Source: Palsa-504 sp963739135 (lineage in GTDB: Bacteria > Actinomycetota > Actinomycetes > Streptosporangiales > Streptosporangiaceae). From it: 64,000 bases of DNA. The translations under genes and the position numbers were made by a program. The notes beneath the pieces were generated by a model. That model saw only the letters and a list, made by a program, of their open reading frames with translations. It did no database searches and had not been told where the DNA came from. Each line of letters begins with the position of its first letter. Position 1 is the first letter of the stretch. The stretch is from assembly GCA_963739135.1 (NCBI GenBank), contig CAVTZG010000026.1, forward strand, positions 310,001 through 374,000, given 5' to 3'. Below are positions 8,534 through 17,366 of the stretch, one piece after another.

Positions 8534-8619
8534 ACGTCGTGCTGCCGACTACGGGCTAGGGAGACGCTCAAGGGGAGAGGTCTGTCCGTTTCCGTCCGTT
8601 ACGCAGGAGCAGCTTAATC

Positions 8620-10227
8620 ATGATCGTGGCCACCGACATCGAACTGCGGGCTGGCGCGCGCCTGCTGCTGGAAGGCGCGTCGTTCCAGGTCGCCGCGGGC
8701 GACCGGATCGGCCTGGTGGGCCGCAACGGCGCGGGCAAGACCACGCTGGCCAAGGTGCTGGCCGGGCAGGATCCGGGTGCCCAGCCGGCTGCGGGCTCGG
8801 TCCGCCGGTCGGGCACCGTCGGGTACCTGCCGCAGGATCCGCGGACCGGTGACCTGGACGTGCTGGCCATCGACCGGGTGCTGTCGGCCCGCGGGCTCGA
8901 CCAGATCCGGGCCGACCTGCGCGCGGCCGAGGCCCAGATGGCCGACCCCGACGCCGGGGCGGCGGCCGCCGCCATCCGCAGGTACAGCAGGCTGGAGGAA
9001 AGGCTCGCCGTGCTGGGCGGCTACGCCGCCGAGTCCCAGGCGGCCTCGATCACCGCCAGCCTGGGCCTGCCGGACCGGGTCCTGCACCAGCCGCTGCACA
9101 CCCTGTCCGGCGGCCAGCGGCGCCGGGTCGAGCTGGCCAGGATCCTGTTCTCCGGTTCTGAGACCATGCTGCTCGACGAGCCGACCAACCACCTGGACGC
9201 CGATTCGGTGGCCTGGCTCCGCGATCACCTCAAGAGCTACCGCGGCGGGCTGGTGGTGATCAGCCACGACGCGGCCCTGCTCGCCGACGTGGTGAACAAG
9301 GTGTTCTACCTCGACGCCCAGCGCGCCTGCCTGGACGCCTACAACCTGGGCTGGAAGGCCTACCTGCAGCAGCGGGAGACCGATGAGCGGCGCCGGCGGC
9401 GGGAGCGGGTCAACGCCGAGCGCCAGGCCGGCGCCCTGATGGCCCAGGCCGACAAGATGCGGGCCAAGGCCACCAAGGCCAGGGCGGCGCAGAACATGCA
9501 GCGCCGGGCCGAGCGGATGCTGGACGGCGTGGAGGCCGAGCGAGCCTCGGACCGGGTGGCCAGGCTACGCTTCCCGGTCCCCGCGCCGTGCGGCCGCACC
9601 CCGCTGTCCGCCGCGGGCCTGTCCAAGTCGTACGGGTCGACGGAGGTCTTCGTCGACGTCGACGTCGCCGTGGACCGGGGGAGCCGGGTGGTGGTGCTCG
9701 GGCTCAACGGCGCGGGAAAGACGACCCTGCTTCGGTTGCTTGCCGGCCTGGAAACTCCGGATACAGGAAAAGTCACGCCAGGCCACGGTCTCAGCCTTGG
9801 ATATTACGCCCAGGAGCATGAAACGCTGGAAACTGAGCGGAGTGTCCTGGCGCACATGCGCACCGCCGCACCGGACCTTACCGAATCGCAGCAGCGTAAG
9901 GTTCTGGGGTCATTCCTGTTCTCCGGGGATGACGTCGAAAAGCCGGCCGGCGTGCTTTCCGGCGGCGAGAAGACGAGGCTGGCACTGGCCCTTCTTGTCG
10001 TGTCCGGGGCCAACGTGCTGTTGCTCGACGAGCCGACCAACAACCTCGATCCGGCCAGCCGGGAAGAGGTTCTCGGTGCGCTGAGAAGCTTCCGCGGCGC
10101 GATAGTGCTCGTGACTCATGATGAAGGTGCGGTTGAGGCGCTATCACCAGAACGCGTTATCGTCCTGCCGGACGGCATAGAAGACGCGTGGAGTGAAGAT
10201 TTCGCAGACCTTGTCGCACTGGCCTAA
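8620..10227 (+). CDS. ABC-F family ribosome-associated ATPase
   Basis: 535 aa with two nucleotide-binding domains and no membrane segment, hence ABC-F rather than a transporter. Domain 1: GRNGAGKTT near residue 32, LSGGQRRRVEL near 164, LLLDEPTNHLD near 186. Charged linker RRRRRERVNAERQAGAL follows near 255-300. Domain 2: GLNGAGKTT near 363, LSGGEKTRLAL near 445, LLLDEPTNNLD near 468. An AGGAG motif precedes ATG 8620. Such proteins act at the ribosomal E site in translation regulation or antibiotic protection; the subgroup cannot be fixed here. A cotranslational theme is shared with the upstream acVLRF1 gene. Confidence 0.88.
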   Translation: MIVATDIELRAGARLLLEGASFQVAAGDRIGLVGRNGAGKTTLAKVLAGQDPGAQPAAGSVRRSGTVGYLPQDPRTGDLDVLAIDRVLSARGLDQIRADLRAAEAQMADPDAGAAAAAIRRYSRLEERLAVLGGYAAESQAASITASLGLPDRVLHQPLHTLSGGQRRRVELARILFSGSETMLLDEPTNHLDADSVAWLRDHLKSYRGGLVVISHDAALLADVVNKVFYLDAQRACLDAYNLGWKAYLQQRETDERRRRRERVNAERQAGALMAQADKMRAKATKARAAQNMQRRAERMLDGVEAERASDRVARLRFPVPAPCGRTPLSAAGLSKSYGSTEVFVDVDVAVDRGSRVVVLGLNGAGKTTLLRLLAGLETPDTGKVTPGHGLSLGYYAQEHETLETERSVLAHMRTAAPDLTESQQRKVLGSFLFSGDDVEKPAGVLSGGEKTRLALALLVVSGANVLLLDEPTNNLDPASREEVLGALRSFRGAIVLVTHDEGAVEALSPERVIVLPDGIEDAWSEDFADLVALA

Positions 10228-10394
10228 GTGCGCACTCACCCGGCGCTGTCGGGCAAAGGCTACGATTCCGCTATGGCAGGATAAAAATAGCTGATCATTT
10301 GAGGTCATCTGGGTGGTCAATCCAGCGGCCATGCCTGATCATTGCGAAGGAGGATGTGCTACTCACTGGTGACTTCAGCTAACAGGAGGTGCAT

Positions 10395-10619
10395 ATGGCC
10401 GAGACGCTCAAGAAAGGTACACGGGTAACCGGCGTCGATCGCAGTAAGCTCGCGACGCAGCTGCGCCGGAGGTACGACTCCGGCGAGAGCATCCGTTCGC
10501 TGGCGGCCTCGACCGGGAGGTCGTACGGTTTCGTCCACCGGATTCTCACCGAGACCGGGGTGACGTTGCGCGGCCGCGGCGGCGCCACCCGCAGCGGCAA
10601 GAGCAAGGTTAAGAACTAG
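10395..10619 (+). CDS. Small helix-turn-helix DNA-binding protein conserved in actinobacteria
   Basis: 74 aa, basic. A helix-turn-helix reads RRRYDSGESIRSLAASTGRS-YGFVHRILTETG at about residues 24-58, and the tail GRGGATRSGKSKVKN is Lys/Arg-rich. ATG 10395 is placed 5 nt after AGGAGG (10384-10389). Similar tiny HTH proteins are widespread in actinomycetes with unknown targets. The 167-bp leader upstream has an A-rich patch and the 9-mer CTGATCATT twice (10291-10299 and 10335-10343), possibly an operator. Confidence 0.75.
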   Translation: MAETLKKGTRVTGVDRSKLATQLRRRYDSGESIRSLAASTGRSYGFVHRILTETGVTLRGRGGATRSGKSKVKN

Positions 10620-10763
10620 GGGCAGCCTGTCCCGCGCCCAGGAGGCACCGGCCCGGCCCACGCGCCGGGACCCCGCCCGGAACCCCCTGGAGTTCGCTGC
10701 TAGCTGACAGCGTTCCTGCCCGGCACGGGAACGAATTCCGCCACCCGGGAGGTTTTCCAGATC

Positions 10764-12662
10764 ATGTACGGCCGGGGCCACATGGTCATGGGGTTCAGGA
10801 TGGACCCCTCCGTCACCAAGCAGAAACTCAAGCCGGGCACGGTGCGCCGTATCGCCGCCTACGCCCGGCCCTACCGGGTGCACCTCACGGTCTTCCTCCT
10901 CGCGACCGTGATCGACGCGCTCATCATCGTTGTCAACCCATTTCTGCTGCGAAAGCTCATCGACGACGGCATCCTGGCCCGCAACGAAGGGGTCGTCATC
11001 CTGATCGCCATCGAGGTCGCTGCGGTCGCGATCTTCGACGCGGCGCTGGGCTTCGCCATCCGCTGGTTCTCCGCCCGGATCGGTGAGGGCCTCATCTACG
11101 ACCTGCGCACCCAGGTATTCGACCACGTGCAGCGGCAGCCGATCGCGTTCTTCACCCGCGCTCAGACCGGGTCCCTGGTCAGCCGGCTCGACGGGGACGT
11201 GGTCGGCGCGCAGCAGGCCATCACCTCCACCCTGTCCGGCGTGATCTCCAACCTGATCAGCCTGGTGGTCATCCTGGCCGGGCTGTTCTACCTGTCCTGG
11301 CTGGTCAGCCTCATCGCCCTGGCCATGATCCCGCTGTTCATCCTGCCCGCCCGGCTGGTCGGCCGCAGGCTGCAGCGGCTGACCCGCGAATCGATGCAGC
11401 TCAACGCCGAGATGGGCTCGATGATGACCGAGCGGTTCAACGTGGCGGGCGCGCTGCTGGTCAAGCTGTTCGGCCGGCCCCGCGAGGAGTCACATGCGTT
11501 CGGCGGACGCGCCGCCAAGGTCCGTGACATCGGCGTACTCCAGGCGATGTACGGCCAGGTGTTCTTCGTGGCGCTCACGCTGCTCGCCTCGCTGGTGACC
11601 GCCCTGGTCTACGGCCTAGGCGGCGTCCTGGTCATCAACGGCACGTTCCAACTCGGCACGCTGGTCGCCCTGACCGCGCTGCTCGGCCGGGTCTACGGCC
11701 CGATCACATCACTGTCCAACGTGCAGGTCAACGTGATGACCGCGCTGGTCAGCTTCAACCGGGTCTTCGAGGTCCTCGACCTGAAGCCGCTCATCTCCGA
11801 CAGCCCGGACGCGGAGGTCCTGCCCGCCACGGTGCCCGGCGATGACGGGCAGCAGGTCGCGCCGGAGATCGAGTTCGACGACGTGTCGTTCCGCTACCCG
11901 ACGGCCAGCGAGGTGTCGCTGGCCTCGCTGGAGTCGATCGCGCTGCCCGCGCCCGAGCGGCCGGCCTCGGCGGCCGGGGTGCTGCACGGGGTCAGCTTCC
12001 GCGCGCCGTCAGGGAAGCTGACCGCGCTGGTCGGCCCGTCCGGGGCGGGCAAGACCACCATCACCGCCCTGGCCGCGCGGCTGTATGACCCGGACCAGGG
12101 GAGCGTGCGGATCGGCGGTCATGACCTGCGGGACGTGACGCTCGAGTCACTGCACGACGTAGTGGGCGTGGTCACCCAGGACGCGCATCTGTTCCACGAG
12201 ACGATCCGCTCCAACCTGCTGTACGCGCGGCCCGCGGCCACCGAGCTCGAGCTCATCGAGGCGTGCGAGGCGGCCCAGATCTGGGAGCTGATCGCCAGCC
12301 TGCCCGACGGGCTGGACACAGTGGTGGGCGACCGGGGCTACCGGCTGTCCGGCGGGGAGAAGCAGCGCGTCGCCCTGGCCCGGCTGCTGCTGAAGGCGCC
12401 GTCCGTGGTCGTGCTCGACGAGGCCACCGCCCACCTGGACTCCGAGTCGGAGGTGGCCGTCCAGCGGGCGCTGAAGCGGGCCCTGTCCGGCCGCACGTCC
12501 CTGGTCATCGCGCACCGGCTGTCCACCATCAGGGAAGCCGACCAGATCCTGGTGGTCGACGAGGGCCGGATCATCGAGCGCGGCACGCACGCCGAGCTGC
12601 TGGCCTCGGGCGGGCTGTACGCCGACCTGTATCACACCCAGTTCGCCGGCCAGGCGGTATAG
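10764..12662 (+). CDS. ABC transporter, fused permease and ATPase (multidrug/lipid exporter type)
   Basis: 632 aa half-exporter. The first 330 residues hold six predicted membrane helices (for example VFLLATVIDALIIVVNPFLL, LISLVVILAGLFYLSWLVSLIAL), then the ATPase: Walker A GPSGAGKTT near 424, Q-loop VTQDAHLF, signature LSGGEKQRVALAR near 530, Walker B VVVLDEATAHLDSE near 551 and H-loop AHRLSTI. It should work as a homodimer at the cytoplasmic membrane; the substrate is unknown. ATG 10764 follows GGGAGG at 10747-10752. Internal in-frame ATGs at 10782 and 10800 are possible alternatives. Confidence 0.88.
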   Translation: MYGRGHMVMGFRMDPSVTKQKLKPGTVRRIAAYARPYRVHLTVFLLATVIDALIIVVNPFLLRKLIDDGILARNEGVVILIAIEVAAVAIFDAALGFAIRWFSARIGEGLIYDLRTQVFDHVQRQPIAFFTRAQTGSLVSRLDGDVVGAQQAITSTLSGVISNLISLVVILAGLFYLSWLVSLIALAMIPLFILPARLVGRRLQRLTRESMQLNAEMGSMMTERFNVAGALLVKLFGRPREESHAFGGRAAKVRDIGVLQAMYGQVFFVALTLLASLVTALVYGLGGVLVINGTFQLGTLVALTALLGRVYGPITSLSNVQVNVMTALVSFNRVFEVLDLKPLISDSPDAEVLPATVPGDDGQQVAPEIEFDDVSFRYPTASEVSLASLESIALPAPERPASAAGVLHGVSFRAPSGKLTALVGPSGAGKTTITALAARLYDPDQGSVRIGGHDLRDVTLESLHDVVGVVTQDAHLFHETIRSNLLYARPAATELELIEACEAAQIWELIASLPDGLDTVVGDRGYRLSGGEKQRVALARLLLKAPSVVVLDEATAHLDSESEVAVQRALKRALSGRTSLVIAHRLSTIREADQILVVDEGRIIERGTHAELLASGGLYADLYHTQFAGQAV

Positions 12663-12687
12663 GGCTGGTAACCGGCCCCGCCAGGGT

Positions 12688-12737
12688 CATGAAACCCGGC
12701 ATTCATGTCCCTGAGCGGTGCTGAAACCCGGGTTTCA
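12688..12737. repeat. Palindromic repeats between convergent genes
   Basis: 12688-12707 is an imperfect palindrome with arms CATGAA/TTCATG around ACCCGGCA, and 12722-12737 is the perfect palindrome TGAAACCCGGGTTTCA. They lie between the ABC exporter and the opposing sulfotransferase gene, where a two-way terminator is expected. Related palindromes occur at 29411-29528, also between convergent genes. Confidence 0.75.
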
Positions 12738-12798
12738 TGACACGGCCGCCGAGCCAGCGTCCGGGGATCAAATGCCACAAAAACGGCAAAACGGTGCT

Positions 12799-13710
12799 CT
12801 AGGAGGCGTAGCCGAGCCGGCGCAGTTCTTCGCCGGCGAGTTTGTCGACCTGACCGGCGTCTTCGCTGCTGAGCGCGCGTCCCGGCGGGCGCCGTGCGCG
12901 TCCGCGCTGACGGGAGGTGCGAGCCTCGTCGCGGATCTCGGCACCCGACACCGTGGTGCCGGCGAAACGGGACAGGTCGGCCAGGGTGTCGTCGGGTCGG
13001 CTCAGCAGGGACTCGTACCTGATCGTCTTCAGCTGGTCGGCGGGCAGGCTGTGGTGCAGCCTGGCGGCCAGGCGGACCGACCAGCGCCAGCGCAGCGCGC
13101 ACCGGGCCGCAGGCGACAACCGCGGCCACATCTCGCGGTCTTGCTCTGATTCGATGCCGAAAAACGGGTTGGGAAACTCGGTGTCCACGTTCACGAAACT
13201 CGGCCGGAACCATGACATGACAACGGGGTCAGCCAGCATGCTGGTCACCACGTCCCGGCCATCCCTGATGACCTGGACGATCCGCGCATCGGGAAACGCG
13301 TAGGTGAGCGCCTCCGCGCAGTAGATCAGATCCGGGCTCGCGTCGCCGAATGTCTCCAGCCCCCGGACCTGGACACACGGCCCTACGGCGTCGGCGGCGA
13401 GCCCCGCCGCCGACCGGCACTCACGCGTGCACTCCAAGCAGCTGTGCGCGGTCACCTGCCAGCCCTGCGCGAAGGCGTCCCTGATGACGGCGGCGGCGGC
13501 CTGGGTCCGGCCCTGGTACATCGACGGCCGCCGGGCGAAGGCGTAGACGACGCGCAGCACGCTGGGCTGGCCCATCGTGACGTGAAGGCCCGGGGATGCC
13601 TTCAGCGCGCGGCCGATCAGGCCAGCTCCCGAGTGCGGCGCGCCGACCACGAACACCGGCTGGTGAACGCTGCGGGAGTTGACGATAAGGATGTGACGAG
13701 CGGAGGCCAT
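12799..13710 (-). CDS. PAPS-dependent sulfotransferase family protein
   Basis: 303 aa. The 5'-phosphosulfate loop is seen in FVVGAPHSGAGLIGRALKASPGLH near residues 20-42 and the 3'-phosphate loop in RIVQVIRDGRDVVTSML near 150-165, followed by WRWSVRLAARL and RYESLLSRPDDTLADLSRF, a standard order for this fold. The canonical lysine of the first loop is not at its usual place, which is common in this bacterial group. It probably sulfates a metabolite or glycan in the cytosol; the acceptor is unknown. It is transcribed alone, convergent with the ABC exporter. Confidence 0.82.
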   Translation of the reverse strand: MASARHILIVNSRSVHQPVFVVGAPHSGAGLIGRALKASPGLHVTMGQPSVLRVVYAFARRPSMYQGRTQAAAAVIRDAFAQGWQVTAHSCLECTRECRSAAGLAADAVGPCVQVRGLETFGDASPDLIYCAEALTYAFPDARIVQVIRDGRDVVTSMLADPVVMSWFRPSFVNVDTEFPNPFFGIESEQDREMWPRLSPAARCALRWRWSVRLAARLHHSLPADQLKTIRYESLLSRPDDTLADLSRFAGTTVSGAEIRDEARTSRQRGRARRPPGRALSSEDAGQVDKLAGEELRRLGYAS

Positions 13711-13879
13711 GATCGCCTGACAGTCGGGGTCTTGTTCAAGCTAGTCGGATCTGTTTAGCCTGGCACGCTCCGGCGCCGACGATGGCGTAGTCCTCGATCC
13801 GCCCGGCCACATCTCCTCCTGGATGGGTGTCTCCCCTGCTGATACCGTACTAGGCGCGCGGTACCCTTAGGCTGGAGTC

Positions 13880-14266
13880 ATGCGGCTACTACCCGACGTA
13901 GTGGGCGATGAACTCCCGCGGCGCGCCCGCCTGCTGCTGGCCGCCGGAGCGATGGCTGCTTCCGTGACCGCGCTGGCCGGCTGCTCGCAGTTCGATGCCG
14001 CGCTCGGGCAGCGACAGGCCATCGTCACCTTCCAGGACGGCACATCCCTGGCCCAGCGCATGGCCGTGCGCTCGGCCTGCAAGGCACCCGCCGTGGTCCC
14101 GCAGCCGCTGCCGTCCGATCTCAACTCCCCGTACGCACTGCAGCAAGTGATCTACCAGATCAACCACGCCAGCGACGCGGACGTGGCCGTGCTGGAAAAG
14201 TGCCTGTCCAAGTTCCACACGGTGGCCGGCGTCACGCTGCAGGATTCAAGCGACGAGGGCAACTGA
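13880..14266 (+). CDS. Small actinobacterial lipoprotein of unknown function
   Basis: 128 aa. A signal region with Arg residues, then LLLAAGAMAASVTALAGC gives a lipobox (LAGC) with the lipidated Cys near residue 35. The mature part has a predicted alpha/beta pattern (QAIVTFQDGTSLAQRMAVRSAC, YALQQVIYQINHASDADVAVLEKCL) with two further cysteines that could form a disulfide outside the cell. The ATG is preceded by GGAG and by a -10-like TACCCT at 13862. No domain recognised; it may bind or fold extracellular partners. Confidence 0.75.
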   Translation: MRLLPDVVGDELPRRARLLLAAGAMAASVTALAGCSQFDAALGQRQAIVTFQDGTSLAQRMAVRSACKAPAVVPQPLPSDLNSPYALQQVIYQINHASDADVAVLEKCLSKFHTVAGVTLQDSSDEGN

Positions 14267-14535
14267 GCCGTCCAGCGCAGCACCCCGCATATCCGCCTGG
14301 CAACCGAGTTGGCCTGTACGGTCGGCTCCCGGTCTCAGCCCACCGTGCGCCCCGGGAAAGTGGCGCGTGGCGCGTGGCGCCCCGGGCCGCGTCCGCGGCA
14401 CGAGTCGCGGCGGCCGTCATGGGCGAGCGGCAGGAACTCCCGGGCCGATTTCCTATTTTGCCGGCTCTATGTATAGTGAATCGAGCGTGTTTCCTATATA
14501 ACCGATAGACATTAAGATTTTCAGGAGTACATGAG
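14267..14535 (+). promoter_or_regulatory. Leader region of the ABC importer operon, with a direct repeat
   Basis: No gene is seen. The first part is GC-rich with potential stems; the last 90 bp is unusually A+T-rich and contains the direct repeat TTTCCTAT at 14449-14456 and 14490-14497, about four helical turns apart, plus -10-like TATAGT. AGGAG precedes ATG 14536. This looks like a regulated promoter, perhaps for sulfur or nitrogen starvation. I found no S-box or other riboswitch core. Confidence 0.4.
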
Positions 14536-15585
14536 ATGCGACGTGTTACGGCTGCCGCGATGATCGGCGCCGCAGTGCTGCTGGCGGGCTGCTCCTCTTC
14601 GTCTTCCTCGTCATCGAGTTCGTCGACTTCGGCCGGCAGCACCGCGAGCGCGGTCGCGGCGGCGCCGGTGACAGTCCGGCTGGGCTTTCTCGAGAACATC
14701 ACGCATGCATCCGCGCTTATCGCGCTGAAGGAGGGCTTCTTCGCCAAGGACCTCGGCTCCGCGGGGACGTTGCAGCCGACCGCGTTCAGCACCGGCACCG
14801 AGGAGACCACCGCGCTGCTGGCCGGGCAGCTTGACGCTGCCTACGTGGGACCTAACCCGGCCATCAACGCCTGGCAGAAGTCTGGCGGCACCGCGATCAA
14901 GATCGTGTCCGGTGCCGCGACCGGGGGCGCGTCGGTAGTCGTGGCCAAGGGGATCACCTCGGCCTCCCAGCTCCGCGGCAAGACACTGGCTACGCCGTCG
15001 CTCGGTAACACCCAGGACGTCGCGCTCCGCTACTGGCTCAAGCAGAACGGGCTGGCGACCACCTCAACCGGCGGCGGCGATGCCTTCATCAAGCCGACCA
15101 CGCCGAACTCGGCCGCGGTCCTGGAGTTCAAGTCGGGGCAGGTCGTGGGCGGCTCCGAGCCCGCGCCCTACGACATCGAAATGGTCAGCGACGGCGGCAC
15201 GGTGCTGCTCAGCGAGCCCGGCGTCACCACCCTGCTGGTCGTGACGCAGAGCTTCCTGTCCGCGCACCCGGCGATTGTGGCGGACCTGATCAAGGCCCAG
15301 ATCCAGGCGAACGATCTGATCAAGTCCGACCCGACCCAGGCGGAGGCGGACACGAACGCCGAGCTTGCCGTCTACACCGGCAAGCCGCTCAAGTCGAGTC
15401 TGGTCGCGGCCTCGTTCAAGGAAATCACCTTCACAAATGACCCTGACGAGTCCTCGCTGACCAGCGACGCGTCGCAGGCCGTCGGGCTGGGCCTGCTCAA
15501 GCCGGTCAACCTGAGCGGCATCTTCGATCTCGGCCCGCTGAACCAGGCGCTGGCCGCGGCGGGCGAGCCGCAGGTCAGCTCGTAG
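14536..15585 (+). CDS. Substrate-binding lipoprotein of a sulfonate/nitrate/taurine-type ABC importer
   Basis: 349 aa. Signal peptide with lipobox LLAGC (Cys near residue 18), followed by an extended serine run that acts as a linker. The mature domain is an SsuA/TauA/NrtA-type periplasmic-binding fold: VRLGFLENITHASALIALKEGFF, TALLAGQLDAAYVGPNPAINAW, LRGKTLATPSLGNTQDVALRYWL. It is anchored outside the membrane and hands its ligand to the downstream permease. Aliphatic sulfonate, taurine or nitrate are all possible; the sequence does not decide. Confidence 0.87.
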   Translation: MRRVTAAAMIGAAVLLAGCSSSSSSSSSSSTSAGSTASAVAAAPVTVRLGFLENITHASALIALKEGFFAKDLGSAGTLQPTAFSTGTEETTALLAGQLDAAYVGPNPAINAWQKSGGTAIKIVSGAATGGASVVVAKGITSASQLRGKTLATPSLGNTQDVALRYWLKQNGLATTSTGGGDAFIKPTTPNSAAVLEFKSGQVVGGSEPAPYDIEMVSDGGTVLLSEPGVTTLLVVTQSFLSAHPAIVADLIKAQIQANDLIKSDPTQAEADTNAELAVYTGKPLKSSLVAASFKEITFTNDPDESSLTSDASQAVGLGLLKPVNLSGIFDLGPLNQALAAAGEPQVSS

Positions 15586-15599
15586 GCGAGGAAGGCTCC

Positions 15600-16411
15600 A
15601 TGGCCAGGCAGGGGAATGCGACGACGGTAACCGGCCCGCGCCCGGCGGTCGGGCCAGTAGAAGGCGGAGTGACGGGCGCCGTCCGGCTGACGGGCGTATC
15701 CAAGGTGTTCGGGCGGGGCAGCTCGGCCGTCAGGGCACTGGACCAGATCTCGCTCGAGGTCCCGCCAGGGGAGTTCACCTGCCTGATCGGGGCGTCGGGC
15801 TGCGGCAAGTCCACGCTGCTGTCCCTGGCCGCCGGCCTGGAGCAGCCCACCTCCGGCGAGATATCAGTGTCCGGGCGGGTAGCGCTCATGTTCCAGGAGC
15901 CCGCGCTGTTCCCGTGGCTGACCGCCGCCGGCAACGTGGAGCTGGCCCTGCGAGCCCGCGGCGCCGGGCGGCCCGAACGCCGCCAGCGGGCCGCGGAGTT
16001 GCTGGACACGGTGCACCTGGGCGGGTTCGGCGGGAAACGGCCGCACGAGCTGTCAGGCGGTATGCGGCAGCGGGTGGCGCTGGCCCGTGCGCTCGCCCAG
16101 GACGCCGACGTGCTGCTGATGGACGAGCCGTTCGGCGCGCTGGACGCGATGACCAGGGACCTGCTGCATGACGAGCTCGACCGGGTCTGCGCCGGCCGCA
16201 GCTGAGCATTATCTTCGTCACCCACAACGTGCGGGAGGCGGTCCGGCTCGGCGACCGGGTAGTGCTGCTGAGCAGCCGCCCGGGCCGGGTGATCGACGAG
16301 TTCGCGGTGCCCATCGACCATCCCCGGCGCATCGACTCGGCGCCGGTCGCGGAACTGGCCGGGCGGATCACCGACCGGCTGCGGGAGGAGATGAGCCATG
16401 GCGCACGGTGA
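15600..16411 (+). pseudogene. SsuB/TauB-type ATPase of the importer, frameshifted
   Basis: The frame from ATG 15600 gives Walker A GASGCGKST, signature LSGGMRQRVALAR and Walker B VLLMDEPFGALD, then stops at 16205 after LDRVCAGRS. The missing C-terminal part (SIIFVTHNVREAVRLGDRVVLL, with the H-loop) continues in another frame to 16411. Insertion of one base near 16195-16202 would restore a protein of about 270 aa. The H-loop is needed for ATP hydrolysis, so the gene is inactive unless this is a sequencing error or a -1 ribosomal frameshift. It is flanked by intact partner genes. Confidence 0.8.
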
Positions 16412-17336
16412 CGAACGGACGTCCCTGCCGACCCACGCCGAACGGACGTCCCTGCCGACCCACGCCGAGCGGACGTCCCTGCCGGCCTACGCTGAGCGGC
16501 TGGCCTGGCTCGAGGCCGAGGAGGCGGCGCAGCCGGCCGGTCAGCGCGGTCGCCGCCTGCTCGGCCGCGGCTGGGCGGCCCTGTGGCCCAAGGTGCTCGC
16601 GGTCGCCATCGTGCTGGCCATCTGGCAGCTGATCCACGTCAGCGGATGGAAGAAGGAGATCTTCCCCGGGCCGGGCGGGACCCTGTCCGACCTGTGGGAC
16701 CAGCTGCGGACGGCGCTACTGTGGCATGCCATCGCCACCACGGCCGAGCGCGCCGTCATCGGGTTCGGGCTCGCGGTGGTGATCGGCGCGGTCATCGGCG
16801 CGCTGGTCTCCCGGATCGCGCCGCTGCGGGCGGCCGTCGGCTCGCTGATCACCGGGCTGCAGACGATGCCGTCGATCGCCTGGTTCCCGTTCGCGATCAT
16901 CCTGTTCGGCATCAGCACCACCGCCATCTTGTTCGTCATCGTGCTGGGCGCGGCCCCGTCGATCGCCAATGGCCTGATCGCGGGCGTGGACTATACTCCG
17001 CCGCTGCTGCTGCGAGCCGGCAAGATGATGGGGCTGCGCAGGCTATCGCTCTACCGGTACCTGATCCTGCCGGCCTCGCTGCCCGCGTTCGTGGCCGGGC
17101 TGCGGCAGGGCTGGGCGTTCGCCTGGCGCAGCCTGATGGCGGGCGAGCTGCTGGTCATCATCGCTAACCAGCCGTCCCTGGGCGTGCTGCTGTCGACCGA
17201 CCAGGATCAGGCGGACATGCAGGGCGCCACCTCGATCATCATCGTGATCTTGATCCTCGGCATCCTGGTCCACACGCTGTTCAGCCTGGCCGACCGGGCC
17301 ATCCGCCGCCGCTGGGGCCTGACCGGCACCATCTGA
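16398..17336 (+). CDS. Permease of the sulfonate/nitrate-type ABC importer
   Basis: 312 aa, BPD-type permease with about six membrane helices (VLAVAIVLAIWQLIHVSGW first) and the cytoplasmic EAA loop LLRAGKMMGLRRLSLYRYLILPASLPAFVAGLRQG seen as separate motifs near 200-235. The N-terminal 40 residues hold three copies of a nine-residue repeat (AERTSLPTH) coded by a 27-bp tandem DNA repeat, absent from typical relatives. ATG 16398 overlaps the end of the ATPase gene by 14 nt. It forms the membrane channel for the binding protein encoded at 14536. Confidence 0.87.
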   Translation: MAHGDERTSLPTHAERTSLPTHAERTSLPAYAERLAWLEAEEAAQPAGQRGRRLLGRGWAALWPKVLAVAIVLAIWQLIHVSGWKKEIFPGPGGTLSDLWDQLRTALLWHAIATTAERAVIGFGLAVVIGAVIGALVSRIAPLRAAVGSLITGLQTMPSIAWFPFAIILFGISTTAILFVIVLGAAPSIANGLIAGVDYTPPLLLRAGKMMGLRRLSLYRYLILPASLPAFVAGLRQGWAFAWRSLMAGELLVIIANQPSLGVLLSTDQDQADMQGATSIIIVILILGILVHTLFSLADRAIRRRWGLTGTI

Positions 17337-17366
17337 GCCGCGCCCGCCACGGGAAGCGGGTCAGGG

